Part shown: positions 1 to 10,005 of the stretch, piece after piece
How the letters are laid out: each line of letters opens with the position of its first letter
How positions within the stretch are numbered: the stretch's first letter is position 1
NCBI RefSeq assembly: GCF_022201045.2
Contig: NC_068557.1
Location: forward strand, 8,246,001-8,310,000
DNA from: Citrus sinensis
Lineage: Eukaryota; Streptophyta; Magnoliopsida; Sapindales; Rutaceae
Reading direction: 5' to 3'
DNA length: 64,000 nt
Translations under genes and position numbers: made by a program
The notes under the pieces: model-generated
What the model was told of the DNA's origin: nothing
The model's input: the letters and a program-made list of their open reading frames with translations, nothing else
The model's database searches: none

Positions 1-572
1 CAGTTGATAGATAGTCAAACCTCATTGTGGTAGTTTCATTCTATGCACAAATTCAAAGTATAAGGTAGGGGTCCGAGATTAATATGAGAGACAAGTTTTA
101 ATAAAGTTAAGAGAAAATTTTAATAAAGTGGTTGATATGAAAAGTTGATCAATGTTAAGATCCTCACAATCTAATCGAAAGCGAGAGAACTGATAAAAGA
201 TACAAAATTAAGTTACGACTAAAATAAAGGCCCAATAGTTGAACTACAACTGAACATAATTGATTGAGAAAAAAAAAAAAAAGAAATGAAAACATAGAAC
301 TGCACCTAATGAACAAGTGGTATAATATATTCAAAAGTTCAAGAGAGCTCAAATCAAAATAAGGTTTTAACTATTGAACATGAGATATTGTAATAATATG
401 AAACTTATTAATCTAAAAATTTAATTAATGTGTGCAAATGATGGTTTCCTACTAGCCAACCACATTCTATCATTAGTCTTCTATTTATTAAATACTACTA
501 AAATCTCTTTTTGAGGTATCTTGTAAGATAAGATAAAGGAAAGAGACACACAATATACAAGTAAGATCCTCT
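1..572. other. AT-rich sequence, nothing recognised
   Basis: This stretch left of the first solo LTR contains only short chance reading frames and homopolymer runs. I see no gene, RNA or element ends. Confidence 0.6.
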
Positions 573-1883
573 TGTTAACATGAATATGTTCATAATATTG
601 ATTTTGATAATAACAAACTTTAAATATTTTTTATTAAAATGTTGGAGCTATTCATTAATAAACGAAAGCCTTATGATCATTCCAATTATATTCATATAAG
701 TTGGATAACTGTTAAATTTCAAATTAGAAAATGATTCTCTGCAATATCTGACTAAAACTATGATTCTAGAAATAAATGGTGAACTGTTTTTCTTTAAATG
801 GTTAACCGATTAAAACCAGAGAGTAACAAATTGCTTAAGCTCTAACCAGTTAAGAAAAACGGAAAACACAAAATGCTTGTAAGGCTACTGGAATTAAACG
901 GCGAGCCGTTTATTGAAACGGTTAACCGATAATATCCAGAATGGAAGATTATATTCACCTGGCACCGTTTAACAGAAACGGATAAGGCTAATTTGTTTTG
1001 CAGGTTACTGGAAATAAACAACGAACCGTTTATTGAAACGGTTAACCGATAAAATCCAAAATGGGAGATTGTATTCATTTGGCGCCGTTTAACAGAAACG
1101 GATAAGACTAATTTGTTTTGCAGGTTATTGGAAACAAACGGTGAACCGTTTAGTATAAACGAATAACCGAAGTTTATCTTGCAGGTCTCTGGAATTTAAC
1201 AGCGAAAGGGTAAGCCTAAACGGCAAACCGTTTATTTAAAATCTGGCCCAACGGTAACTTTGACTAGCCTAAACGGTTAACCATTAATAGTTAACGACAA
1301 ACCGTTTTCGAGCAGACAATCTGTAACGGCTAGTTTTTCAGTTCCAACTATAAATAAGCTTTTTCAATTTTAAACATGGTTGATCACAACACTACTATTG
1401 AGCTTATATTCTAGAATACAATCTTCATAGAGCTTTAAAAACATTCTTACTTCATCTATTCACACATTGGGCATTGATTTGTAATTTTAAATATTGTGTG
1501 AGAGAAAAATAATTTGTAATCTTTTACTTTGAGTGATTGTAAGTGTTGGGATACACTTGGGTTAAGATATTGGGGATAATCTCTTGTTGTAAAGGTTCAT
1601 TGACACCTTGGAAGTCAAGTGTAAGCATTTGAAACCTTGGAGGCTTGTTTAGTGAAATCCTCAAGCCCAGAAAGCTTGAAAGCGTGGACGTAGATGAGGT
1701 TGGTCGAACCACGTAAAAATCTTCGTATTTGAATATCTCTTCACTTATCTTTTTATATTGTGATTGATTTAATTGTTATTGCTTTAAATTCGTTTTAGAT
1801 TTGCATTATATTTTGTTTTAGAATTGAATAATTTTTAGAATCCCAAATCACCCCCCCTATTGGGTTGCTTAACTAGAATTTCA
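573..1883 (+). mobile_element. Solo LTR, copy A of a 1.2-1.3 kb LTR family
   Basis: The segment starts TGTTAACATG and ends TTTCA, and it aligns along its whole length with 45999-47185. It is flanked by CCTCT (568-572) and CATCT (1884-1888), a 4-of-5 match that fits an aged 5-bp target duplication. No primer-binding site follows, so it is a solo LTR left after recombination between two LTRs. A TATA-like motif (ACTATAAATAA, near 1347-1357) is shared with copy B and probably marks the LTR promoter. Copy A is longer than copy B because it carries an extra 120-bp tandem unit. Antisense reading frames here that are conserved between the copies only reflect LTR homology. Confidence 0.82.
881..1190 (+). 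repeat. 120-bp tandem repeat inside solo LTR A
   Basis: Successive units begin at 881, 1001 and 1121, exactly 120 bp apart; the third is partial. Each unit has a TACTGGAA-like start, a short motif containing AACGGTTAACCG and a CCGTTTAACAGAAACGG block. The core GTTAAC is palindromic and AACGGTTA resembles plant MYB-binding sites. Copy B of the LTR has one unit fewer, which accounts for the 124-bp length difference. Confidence 0.85.
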
Positions 1884-2345
1884 CATCTTTGTGCACTTAA
1901 CAAGTATGTTATTCACCTAAAATAGAATGCTTACAATAGTTGTGATAATGTGATTTAGAAGGTTTCAAAAGGAAAAGTTGATTATGTTTATCTCTATTTT
2001 TAAGTAATCAAACATATATTATTTGGATATGCTTAAACATTCTATATATTTGTAGAATAGCCTTTGAACTTTTTTCTCTTTTCTTTTTAGTTAGGTTAGT
2101 GGTTTGAGTTCTTTCAAGAAAAAAGTTATGTTTTGAGTGCTTTATAGGTACCATGAGAGCCTTAAACGAACAAAAGAGAGAGCAAATTCAACAAAAGATG
2201 AGTAAAATCCACCCTCAAAAGAGCTTGGATATTGCATTAGGTAACATTTTGAAAGTAATATCAAAGACAACTATTATCAATAATACAAACAAGAAGATTA
2301 AACTTTTTATTAGTAGCTCAAACAAGATGGCAGTAGCAGCTTTTC
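1884..2345. other. Unassigned sequence between solo LTR A and the hAT remnant
   Basis: A 78-codon frame starts at 2153 and runs into the hAT-like 5' region. It matches no family I know and has no clear promoter. I do not call it a gene. Confidence 0.4.
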
Positions 2346-5330
2346 CCTCAGGCAACTTAGGTAGTTGCCTAGGGCCCCACAACATATAAAAGGCCCTAAA
2401 ATCTTTTTCAAAATTATAACTATTAAGTTTCTAATTTATATATGTTATTATTATTTTATAATGACTTTTTCCATAAATAAATTATCAAATCCCTACAAAA
2501 TCTCCTTTTAACGTTAGGATTCACAATTTTTATCCTATTTATTCATATAAAATCTCTAATTAACATTATTTCATTTAAAACTCTATAAAAGCCAAATATT
2601 CGGTAACTTATTATTATCCATTACTAGTTTTTATCAATTAAAAAAAAAGTGCCACGGCAATTCCCAATCCCTGTCAATTTGGAAAACTGAAGGCTTTGGC
2701 AATTCCCTTCATCAGTCTCAATCTCTCCTCCATCAAAGCACATGTAATTTATTTTTTAATTAATTTTCTTTATTTATATTTTTTTATTTAAATATGATTA
2801 GCTCATGCTATCCCCTTGTTAGGATTTTAGGGCATGTAAACCGGTTTCTTTAATTGTTGCTTAAGAAAAAAAAACAAATATTTCCATTGATCATTGCTGA
2901 TAAAGCTTCAATCCATCAATGTTAAAGTTCTTAAATATCCAGGTTTTTTTTTCTACTCTCTTCTTAACTAGTTATATTATTTTATTGTTATTGTTTCTTT
3001 TTTAAATATTATTGCGTATTGTTTTCTTTTAATAATCTAGCATAATTGTTTGCTCGTTTACTCTTCTTTCCCTAAAAATATCTACTAGAAAATGTGCATC
3101 AAGATAGGAAAAACTTCAAAAAAAAAAAAAGAAAGAGAGACGAATAGAAAATTTAGTACAATCTCAAAAGGAAGTTCTTGATAAATTTGTCAAAATTAGT
3201 AAAAAAAGATGTGAATTTGAGTGAACTATCCATAATTGATCAACAAGCTCAAATTGAATTAAAAGATGATGAATCAATTAATGAAAACAATGACATTGAA
3301 GATAATAATAATCAAAATTGTGATAATATCCTTACGGGAGATTGTAATAAAAATATGAATAAAGATGAGAGATGAAACTGAAGACTTTGAAGAGTATTGT
3401 TTTTCAAATAATATTTATGGTCCTTGGGAAAATATAAATAATAAATTAAGAGATTTCCTAGGAGAGAAAGGTCCAATTAGAGATAATAATTTAATTTTTT
3501 CAAAGGATGAATTTTCTAAGCATTTCTCTACTACATATTACATTAAAAAACTACCCAATGGATAATAATAAAAAAAAAGTGGTTGGTTCATTCAAAAGAT
3601 TTTGATAAAGTATATATTCTTTTTGTTGCAAACTATTCCATACAAACTCCAATAAAAGTCAACTAAGTAATGAAGGAACTAACGATTGAAAAAACCTTAG
3701 TGTTGAACTTAAAAGTCATAAAACAAGCAATGAACATATTACTAATATGAATTTATGGGTTGAATTAGAAGTAAGATTATTGAAGAAAAGAACAGTTAAC
3801 AAAGATATTTAAGAAAAAATTAATAAAGAAAGAGATCATTGGAAAAAAATACTAATAAGAATTATTGTCGTTGTAAAGAGTCTTGATAAAAATAATTTAG
3901 TATTTCATAGAAAGAATGAGAAGATGTACCAAGATAACAATGAAAACTTTTTAAGTTTAATTGAAATTATTGCAGAATTTGATCCAACAATGCAAGAACA
4001 TGTTAGACGTATTAAAAATGGTGAAATTCATAATCATTAACTTGGGCATAACCTACAAAATGAGTTGATACATATGTTGGTACTTGAAATAAAAAATGCA
4101 GTAATTAATAAGATTAAAGAAGCAAAATATTTCTCAATTATACTTGATTTTGCTCCAGATATAAGTCATCAAGAACAAATGTTTATTGTATTAAGATGTG
4201 TGAATATTTCGACAAACCCAATAAAAATAGAAGAGTATTTTTTTGGATTCTTAAAAGTTGATGACTCTACTAGGAAAAGCCTCTTTAATGAACTCATAGA
4301 TACAATAAAAAATCTTAAACTTTACATTAATGATGTACGAGGACAAGGATATGATAATGGTTCTAATATGAAAGGAAAACACCAAGGTGTACAAAAAACG
4401 ACTATTAGAAATCAATTCTAGAGCATTTTATACATCATGTTGTTGCCATTATCTTAATTTAGTGCTTTGTGATATGACTAATTCTTGTCTTATAGCTATT
4501 TCATTTTTTAAAGTTGTACAATGTATTTATTCATTATTTTCTTCATTTTCTTCTTCAACGAAGCAATGAAAAATTTTATAAAATAATATGCTTAATTAAC
4601 TATCAAATCATTGTCACAAACACGTTGGGAAAATCGTTTTGAAAATGTGAAAGTAAGAAGATTTCAAGCTCCACAAATAAGAGATGCTTTACTTGAATTA
4701 GAAGAAATTAGTGAAGATAGAATTTTATCTCCTGAAGAGTCTTTTAAAATTAATTATTTTATATACATAGTTGATCAAGCTATTTCTATTAATAATGAGT
4801 AGATTTGAACAAATTCAAATGTATGAGAATATGTTTAGATTTTTGTTTAATTTTTTAAAAATTACAATTGTTAAGTGATGATGTTTTAAAAACTTATTGT
4901 GTTAATCTTGAAAATGCTTTAAAACATGATGCACATTCTAATATAGATGATTTAGATTTGTTTTCAGAGTTAAGAATTTTAAAAGAAGTTTTTCAAAGTG
5001 AAAAAAATACCCCACTTGATGTACTTAATTATTTGAAAAAAATTGATTGTTTTCCAAATGCATAAATTGCTTATAGAATATTATTAACAATACCAGTAAC
5101 AATTGCTTTTGCAGAAAGAAGTTTTTCAAAATTAAATTTGATAAAAACTTATTTAAGATTAACCATGTCGTAAGAAAGACTAAATAGATTAGTTATGTTA
5201 TCTAATATCTATTGAGAAAAATATTTTAGCGAAATTAGAATATAAAAATTTGATTAAAATTTTTGCATCTCATAAAGCTAGAACAATTTATTTTAAATAA
5301 ATGAATTTTTAGTAATAATTTTTTTTTTGA
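2346..5330 (+). mobile_element. Degenerate hAT-type DNA transposon with ZMYM1-like transposase
   Basis: The stretch with TAGTTGCCTAGGGCCCC near 2363 looks like the 5' noncoding end of this element type, and transposase fragments run from 3178 to about 5310. I could not find an unambiguous matching terminal inverted repeat or an 8-bp target duplication at the right side, so the 3' end is probably truncated. Both boundaries are approximate. The interior is AT-rich, with many A-run frameshifts. Confidence 0.6.
3178..5310 (+). pseudogene. hAT transposase pseudogene (TTF zinc finger, DUF4371, hAT C-terminal dimerisation)
   Basis: Fragments in several frames follow the domain order of plant ZMYM1-like hAT transposases. 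An acidic Asn-rich N-terminus lies at 3178-3375. A TTF-type zinc-finger region lies at 3365-3800, with HFSTTYYIKKLPNG and then CCKLFHTNSNKSQL in another frame. The DUF4371 catalytic-like core lies at 4065-4421 (YFSIILDFAPDISHQEQ, GYDNGSNMKGKHQG) and continues one frame over at 4387-4569 (FYTSCCCHYLNLVLCD). A SQTRWENRFENVK block follows at 4611-4802. The C-terminal hAT dimerisation motif (ILLTIPVTIAFAERSFSKL) lies near 5080-5140. Frameshifts separate the blocks, and stop codons occur near 3565, 4569, 4802, 5065 and 5172. The gene cannot encode a working transposase. Family assignment is from recognised motifs; no search was run. Confidence 0.85.
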
Positions 5331-5923
5331 AAGAGCTAATTGAAACAATTGGCTTAAGACCTCAAAATTGGTTGAGCCGCCCGGACAGTATGGTTGTCTG
5401 TAGGGTGCAGCATAAGGTAAGTACATGTATGTATAAAGAAACATGTCGTACATGGATGAATATTGTACCCCAATTACTAATAGCCATGCACGGCCAAGTA
5501 GTATGCTTTGCTTAAATGAATCGACGCACATAATGATTGGGTTAAAGCCTATCCTGTGAAATAATCACCGTCGATCTTCATAGATGAACATGATTGAATA
5601 TTTGAATGGGAATTGGAGACAATTAATTTTGATAATTTTGAACGGCCACCTTTTAATTTGCAGAAAGTGGGGCGGGGGGGGGGGGGGGGGGGGCTTTTCT
5701 TGGCTGCATTTCTTTATACAATACTCATCACATTCACATCAGACTAAATATAATAAGAAGGGACCATGCATATGCAGTGAGCCAGCGACAGCTTTTTAAT
5801 CTTCCTCTTGGTTTCTTTTTTTTTTTTATAATGCCATTGGTCGTATCGTATGAACCGTGAAGTTTCCAGGCAAGAAATCCCACGTCCCACCACGAGGTCT
5901 TTTATTAATTATTACGCTATCTT

Positions 5924-5955
<32 letters not shown>

Positions 5956-6556
5956 CTCAGCAATACGACATGCCTTACGTATATATAGAAGATTCAATTG
6001 AAAATATTTAAATGTCGTATCTGTAAAATCCAAATTTTCATTCGTTTTTTGACCTTTTATGTCGCAATGATTCATGAGTTACAAATACTTCATAGAACTG
6101 CTAAACCAGCAGCTAAGCCGGCAAGTAATTTTTTAAACCCCAGCGCAGCCAATAATTGCATTCATGATTGGCGAAAGTGGGCAATATCGTCAAAAGGAAA
6201 CTTGTAATCTACGAAAAGCAAAAGCTCAAGAGTTTCAGAAATTAAAATTTATTTAGACTATCAACTGTTATATAAATTTTTCAACTCAAGATTTTAGAGT
6301 GTGAAAAAATTTTAAAATTTTATTTTTATAATATTTTAAAATTCATACGGTTTTAAAATTTTTTTAAACTTTCCAGCACTTTAATATACCGAATAAAAAA
6401 AAACTACCATGAACTGTTACAGTGTATTATATGTATAATATCTAAATTTAGTTCTAACATGAGAGAAAGAGAGAGTAAGGAGAAATCAGTAATTTTGTAA
6501 TATTATCAACTTGTAACCGTTTAGAAAAGAATTTAAATAAATAAATAGTGACGTTA
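5331..6556. other. Upstream region of the receptor kinase: simple repeats, no gene seen
   Basis: It contains a 20-base poly-G run (5674-5693), a (CTT)11 microsatellite (5921-5953) and AT-rich sequence. Small frames at 5327-5799 and 5998-6207 match nothing known. This interval probably holds the distal promoter of the RPK2-like gene. Confidence 0.5.
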
Positions 6557-6568
6557 AATATATATAAA
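6557..6568 (+). promoter_or_regulatory. Candidate TATA box for the RPK2-like gene
   Basis: A TATATATAAAAG-type motif lies about 340 bp upstream of the preferred ATG at 6910. It is followed by a pyrimidine-rich leader with repeated TTTTCA units (about 6735-6790), a common look for plant 5' leaders. Inferred from position and motif only. Confidence 0.35.
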
Positions 6569-6849
6569 AGAAAAAGAAAAAGAAATTGCATGTGACCAGC
6601 AACACCAGCACAAACAATAAACGTAAATGTACAATTTCCGTCCCTTACGCCGGCTCCTATTTGTCTTCTACGTACTCACACCTCTTAGTCTCTGTTTGCC
6701 GGATCTTTCATTTTCTTGTGACTCACTCACACTTCTTATTTTCATTTTCATTTTCATTTTCCTTTTCGTTCCTTATTTTCATTCTGATTCTATTCACTTG
6801 TTTCATTTAAACCAATTATCAATTCAAACAAGTACTTTAGAAAAAGGAA

Positions 6850-9800
6850 ATGTTGAACGTTACGTGTCTGTTTTCGGTTTCTCGGCGGAAGCTCTACTTC
6901 GCCGCGAAAATGAAGAATCTCGTTTGTCTTCTCGTGGTTTGTTCGACATTCATGTTGTCTGGTGGAGCTAACGCTGAAAGTGTTCCCACTACTGACTCCG
7001 CGTCTCTTCTCAGCTTCAAGGCCTCAATTTCTCGCGATCCCTCCAATCTTCTCGCCACCTGGAACTCAAGCACCGACCATTGCACGTGGCACGGCGTGAC
7101 CTGTGATCACTTCACCGGCAGAGTAACGGCTCTGAGAATCACCGGAAAAGCGACGCCGTGGCCGTCGAAGTCCTCTGTCATTTCCGGAACTCTCTCCGCT
7201 TCTATAGCCAAACTGACGGAACTCCGAACGTTGTCCGTTCCTCACAACTCGTTCTCAGGCGAGATTCCGGCGGGTGTTGGAGAGCTTCGGCTCTTGGAAG
7301 TATTGGAACTGCAAGGGAATAACTTCTCCGGCAAGATTCCGTACCAAATGAGCAACCTTGAGCGGCTCCGAGTGCTTAACTTGTCGTTTAATTCATTTTC
7401 CGGCGAAGTGCCGAGAGGACTGATCGGAAATGGAGAGTTAAGTGTGATTGATATGTCGAGTAATCGGCTCTCGGGTGGACTTGCGATTGATTCTTCAAGT
7501 GAATGTGAGTTTTTAACTTACTTGAAGCTCTCTGACAACTTCTTAACTGAAAGCATCCCGAAGGAAATTGGAAAATGCCGGAATTTAAAGAATCTGTTAC
7601 TTGACGGAAACATTCTGGAAGGTTCGATCCCGAAGGAGATAGGAACGATTTCGGAGCTGAAAGTTCTAGATGTTTCTAGAAACAGCCTCACTGATAGGAT
7701 ACCGGTAGAGTTAGCCGACTGCAGTAAATTGTCAGTTCTGGTGTTAACAAATATAGATGCTAGTTTGGATTTGGATAATTCTCGAGGAGAATTTAGTGCC
7801 TTTGATGGCGGCGTGCCTTACGAGTTGCTGTTGAGGAGGAGCTTAGAGGTTTTGTGGGCGCCAAGGGCGAATCTTGGAGGCAGATTGCCTGATAACTGGA
7901 GTGAATCTTGCTCGCTGAAAGTACTGAATCTCGGGCAGAATAGTTTAAAGGGTGCCGTGCCCAAGAGTCTGGGGATGTGCAGGAATTTGACTTACTTGGA
8001 TTTGAGTTTGAATAATTTGGAGGGGTATTTGCCAATGCAGCTGCCAGTTCCGTGTATGGTGTATTTTAATGTTAGTCAGAATAACATTACTGGTGTTCTT
8101 CCGAGGTTTGAGAATGTTAGTTGTGATAATCATTTTGGTTTTCAAGATTTGCAATATGCTAATGTTCCTGTTATGGGTTCGATTTCAGATGAGAATTTTG
8201 TGATTATTCATGATTTTAGTGGTAATAAGTTTCTTGGTTCTTTACCTTTGTTCGCTATAGGAGATGGATTCTTGGCAGCTAAGTATAAGCCCCATTACAG
8301 ATTGTTACTGAACAATAATATGTTTAATGGTTCAGTTCCTGGGGAGAGAATTTCAAAATGTAATGATTTGCAATCATTTTCAGTGAACTTGAGTGCAAAC
8401 CTGTTATCGGGTATGAGTTATGAGGCATTTCTTCTTGATTGCGTACAACTTGTGGAGTTTGAAGCAGCGAATAATCAGATTAGTGGGTCAATTGCTGCTG
8501 GCGTTGGTAAGTTGATGAAGCTACAGCGACTTGACTTGAGAGGAAATAGAGTGTCCGGTTCTCTGCCTGATGAGTTGGGGAAGTTGAAATTTTTGAAATG
8601 GATCTTGCTTGGAGGAAACAATTTAACGGGAGAAATTCCATCCCAATTTGGTCATTTGATTTCTCTTGTGGTTTTAGATCTTTCTCACAATGCTCTCACA
8701 GGATCTATCCCTGCAAGTTTAACAAAAGCTACAAAGCTTGAAAGTTTGTTTCTTGCCCACAATAGGCTTTCTGGAGAAATACCTGTGTCTTTCTCGACCC
8801 TTGTCAATCTTTCTGCACTGGATCTTTCTTTTAATAACCTTTCAGGCCATATTCCTCATCTACAGCACCTTGATTGCATTGCATTCAAAGGAAATAAGTA
8901 TCTGGCTTCATGCCCGGATACAAATGCTACTGCCCCAGAAAAACCTCCAGTCCAACTTGATGAAAAGTTGCAGAATGGGAAGAGATCGAAAGTGTTCATC
9001 ATTGCAGTGGTAACTTCTGCTTCTGCTGTTCTTTTAATATTCCTTGTGATAATTTTTGTTATTTTAAGGAGAAAGTTTGGAAGAATTGCTAGCCTGAGGG
9101 GAAAAGTGATGGTGACCTTTGCAGATACTCCAGCTGAACTGACCTATGACAATGTTGTTAGAGCTACTGGAAATTTCAGTATTCGGAATCTAATAGGGAC
9201 AGGTGGTTTTGGGTCAACTTACAAAGCCGAATTAGTCCCAGGTTACCTAGTGGCTGTAAAGAAGCTCTCCATTGGAAGATTTCAAGGAATCCAACAATTT
9301 GATGCTGAGATAGGAACTCTAGGACGTATTCGACATAAGAATCTTGTAACTCTTATTGGATATTATGTCGGAGAAGCTGAGATGTTCTTAGTTTACAACT
9401 TTCTTTCTGGTGGAAACCTTGAGACTTTTATTCACAAGAAGTCGGGAAAAAAAATTCAGTGGTCAGTGATTCACAAGATAGCCATCGACATAGCACAGGC
9501 ACTGGCTTACCTCCACTACTCTTGCGTACCCCGGATAGTTCACCGGGATATCAAGCCCAGTAACATCCTTCTTGATGAAGAGCTTAATGCTTATCTATCA
9601 GACTTTGGGTTGGCTAGGCTTTTAGAAGTTTCTGAGACTCATGCCACAACAGATGTTGCAGGCACTTTTGGGTATGTGGCACCAGAATATGCTACAACAT
9701 GCAGGGTATCAGACAAAGCAGATGTGTATAGCTTTGGTGTGGTGCTGTTAGAATTGATATCAGGGAAAAGGTCTCTTGATCCATCATTTTCCGAGTATGG

Positions 9801-10005
9801 CAATGGGTTCAATATTGTCTCATGGGCCAAGTTGCTGATCAAGGAGGGGCGTTCTTCTGAGCTTTTCTTGCCAGAATTATGGGAGGCAGGGCCTCAAGAA
9901 AATTTATTGGGAATGATGAGGCTTGCATCAACCTGCACAGTGGAGACACTTTCCACACGTCCATCAGTTAAACAAGTTCTTATAAAATTGAAGCAGTTGA
10001 AATGA
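6850..10005 (+). CDS. RPK2: LRR receptor-like serine/threonine kinase, RPK2/TOADSTOOL2 type
   Basis: A plasma-membrane receptor kinase in one exon, 1051 codons from the first ATG. The second Met (residue 21, nt 6910) starts a better signal peptide (KNLVCLLVVCSTFMLSGG) and is probably the true start. Then follow the LRR N-terminal cap (about 47-90, ending CTWHGVTCD), a run of about 20 LRRs with an irregular segment near residue 300, a single membrane span (about 715-740) and a kinase domain. The kinase shows the glycine loop IGTGGFGSTYKAE (about 782), VAVKKL, HRDIKPSN (about 898), DFGLAR (about 918) and GTFGYVAPEYA, so it is an RD kinase with all core residues. Arabidopsis RPK2, about 1150 residues, acts in CLAVATA-type meristem signalling, anther and embryo patterning; transferring that role here is inference. 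The copy is intact. An unrelated LRR-RLK subfamily is unlikely given the juxtamembrane TFADTPAELTYDNVVRATG segment. Confidence 0.9.
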   Translation: MLNVTCLFSVSRRKLYFAAKMKNLVCLLVVCSTFMLSGGANAESVPTTDSASLLSFKASISRDPSNLLATWNSSTDHCTWHGVTCDHFTGRVTALRITGKATPWPSKSSVISGTLSASIAKLTELRTLSVPHNSFSGEIPAGVGELRLLEVLELQGNNFSGKIPYQMSNLERLRVLNLSFNSFSGEVPRGLIGNGELSVIDMSSNRLSGGLAIDSSSECEFLTYLKLSDNFLTESIPKEIGKCRNLKNLLLDGNILEGSIPKEIGTISELKVLDVSRNSLTDRIPVELADCSKLSVLVLTNIDASLDLDNSRGEFSAFDGGVPYELLLRRSLEVLWAPRANLGGRLPDNWSESCSLKVLNLGQNSLKGAVPKSLGMCRNLTYLDLSLNNLEGYLPMQLPVPCMVYFNVSQNNITGVLPRFENVSCDNHFGFQDLQYANVPVMGSISDENFVIIHDFSGNKFLGSLPLFAIGDGFLAAKYKPHYRLLLNNNMFNGSVPGERISKCNDLQSFSVNLSANLLSGMSYEAFLLDCVQLVEFEAANNQISGSIAAGVGKLMKLQRLDLRGNRVSGSLPDELGKLKFLKWILLGGNNLTGEIPSQFGHLISLVVLDLSHNALTGSIPASLTKATKLESLFLAHNRLSGEIPVSFSTLVNLSALDLSFNNLSGHIPHLQHLDCIAFKGNKYLASCPDTNATAPEKPPVQLDEKLQNGKRSKVFIIAVVTSASAVLLIFLVIIFVILRRKFGRIASLRGKVMVTFADTPAELTYDNVVRATGNFSIRNLIGTGGFGSTYKAELVPGYLVAVKKLSIGRFQGIQQFDAEIGTLGRIRHKNLVTLIGYYVGEAEMFLVYNFLSGGNLETFIHKKSGKKIQWSVIHKIAIDIAQALAYLHYSCVPRIVHRDIKPSNILLDEELNAYLSDFGLARLLEVSETHATTDVAGTFGYVAPEYATTCRVSDKADVYSFGVVLLELISGKRSLDPSFSEYGNGFNIVSWAKLLIKEGRSSELFLPELWEAGPQENLLGMMRLASTCTVETLSTRPSVKQVLIKLKQLK

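Noticed and set aside
1524..1712. Minus-strand frame similar to one at 46764-47075
   Set aside because: The protein similarity is explained by homology of the two solo LTRs; both frames are short, and LTRs of this type do not code.
7793..9842. Antisense and +2-frame ORFs inside the receptor kinase
   Set aside because: They are shadows of the LRR and kinase coding sequence.
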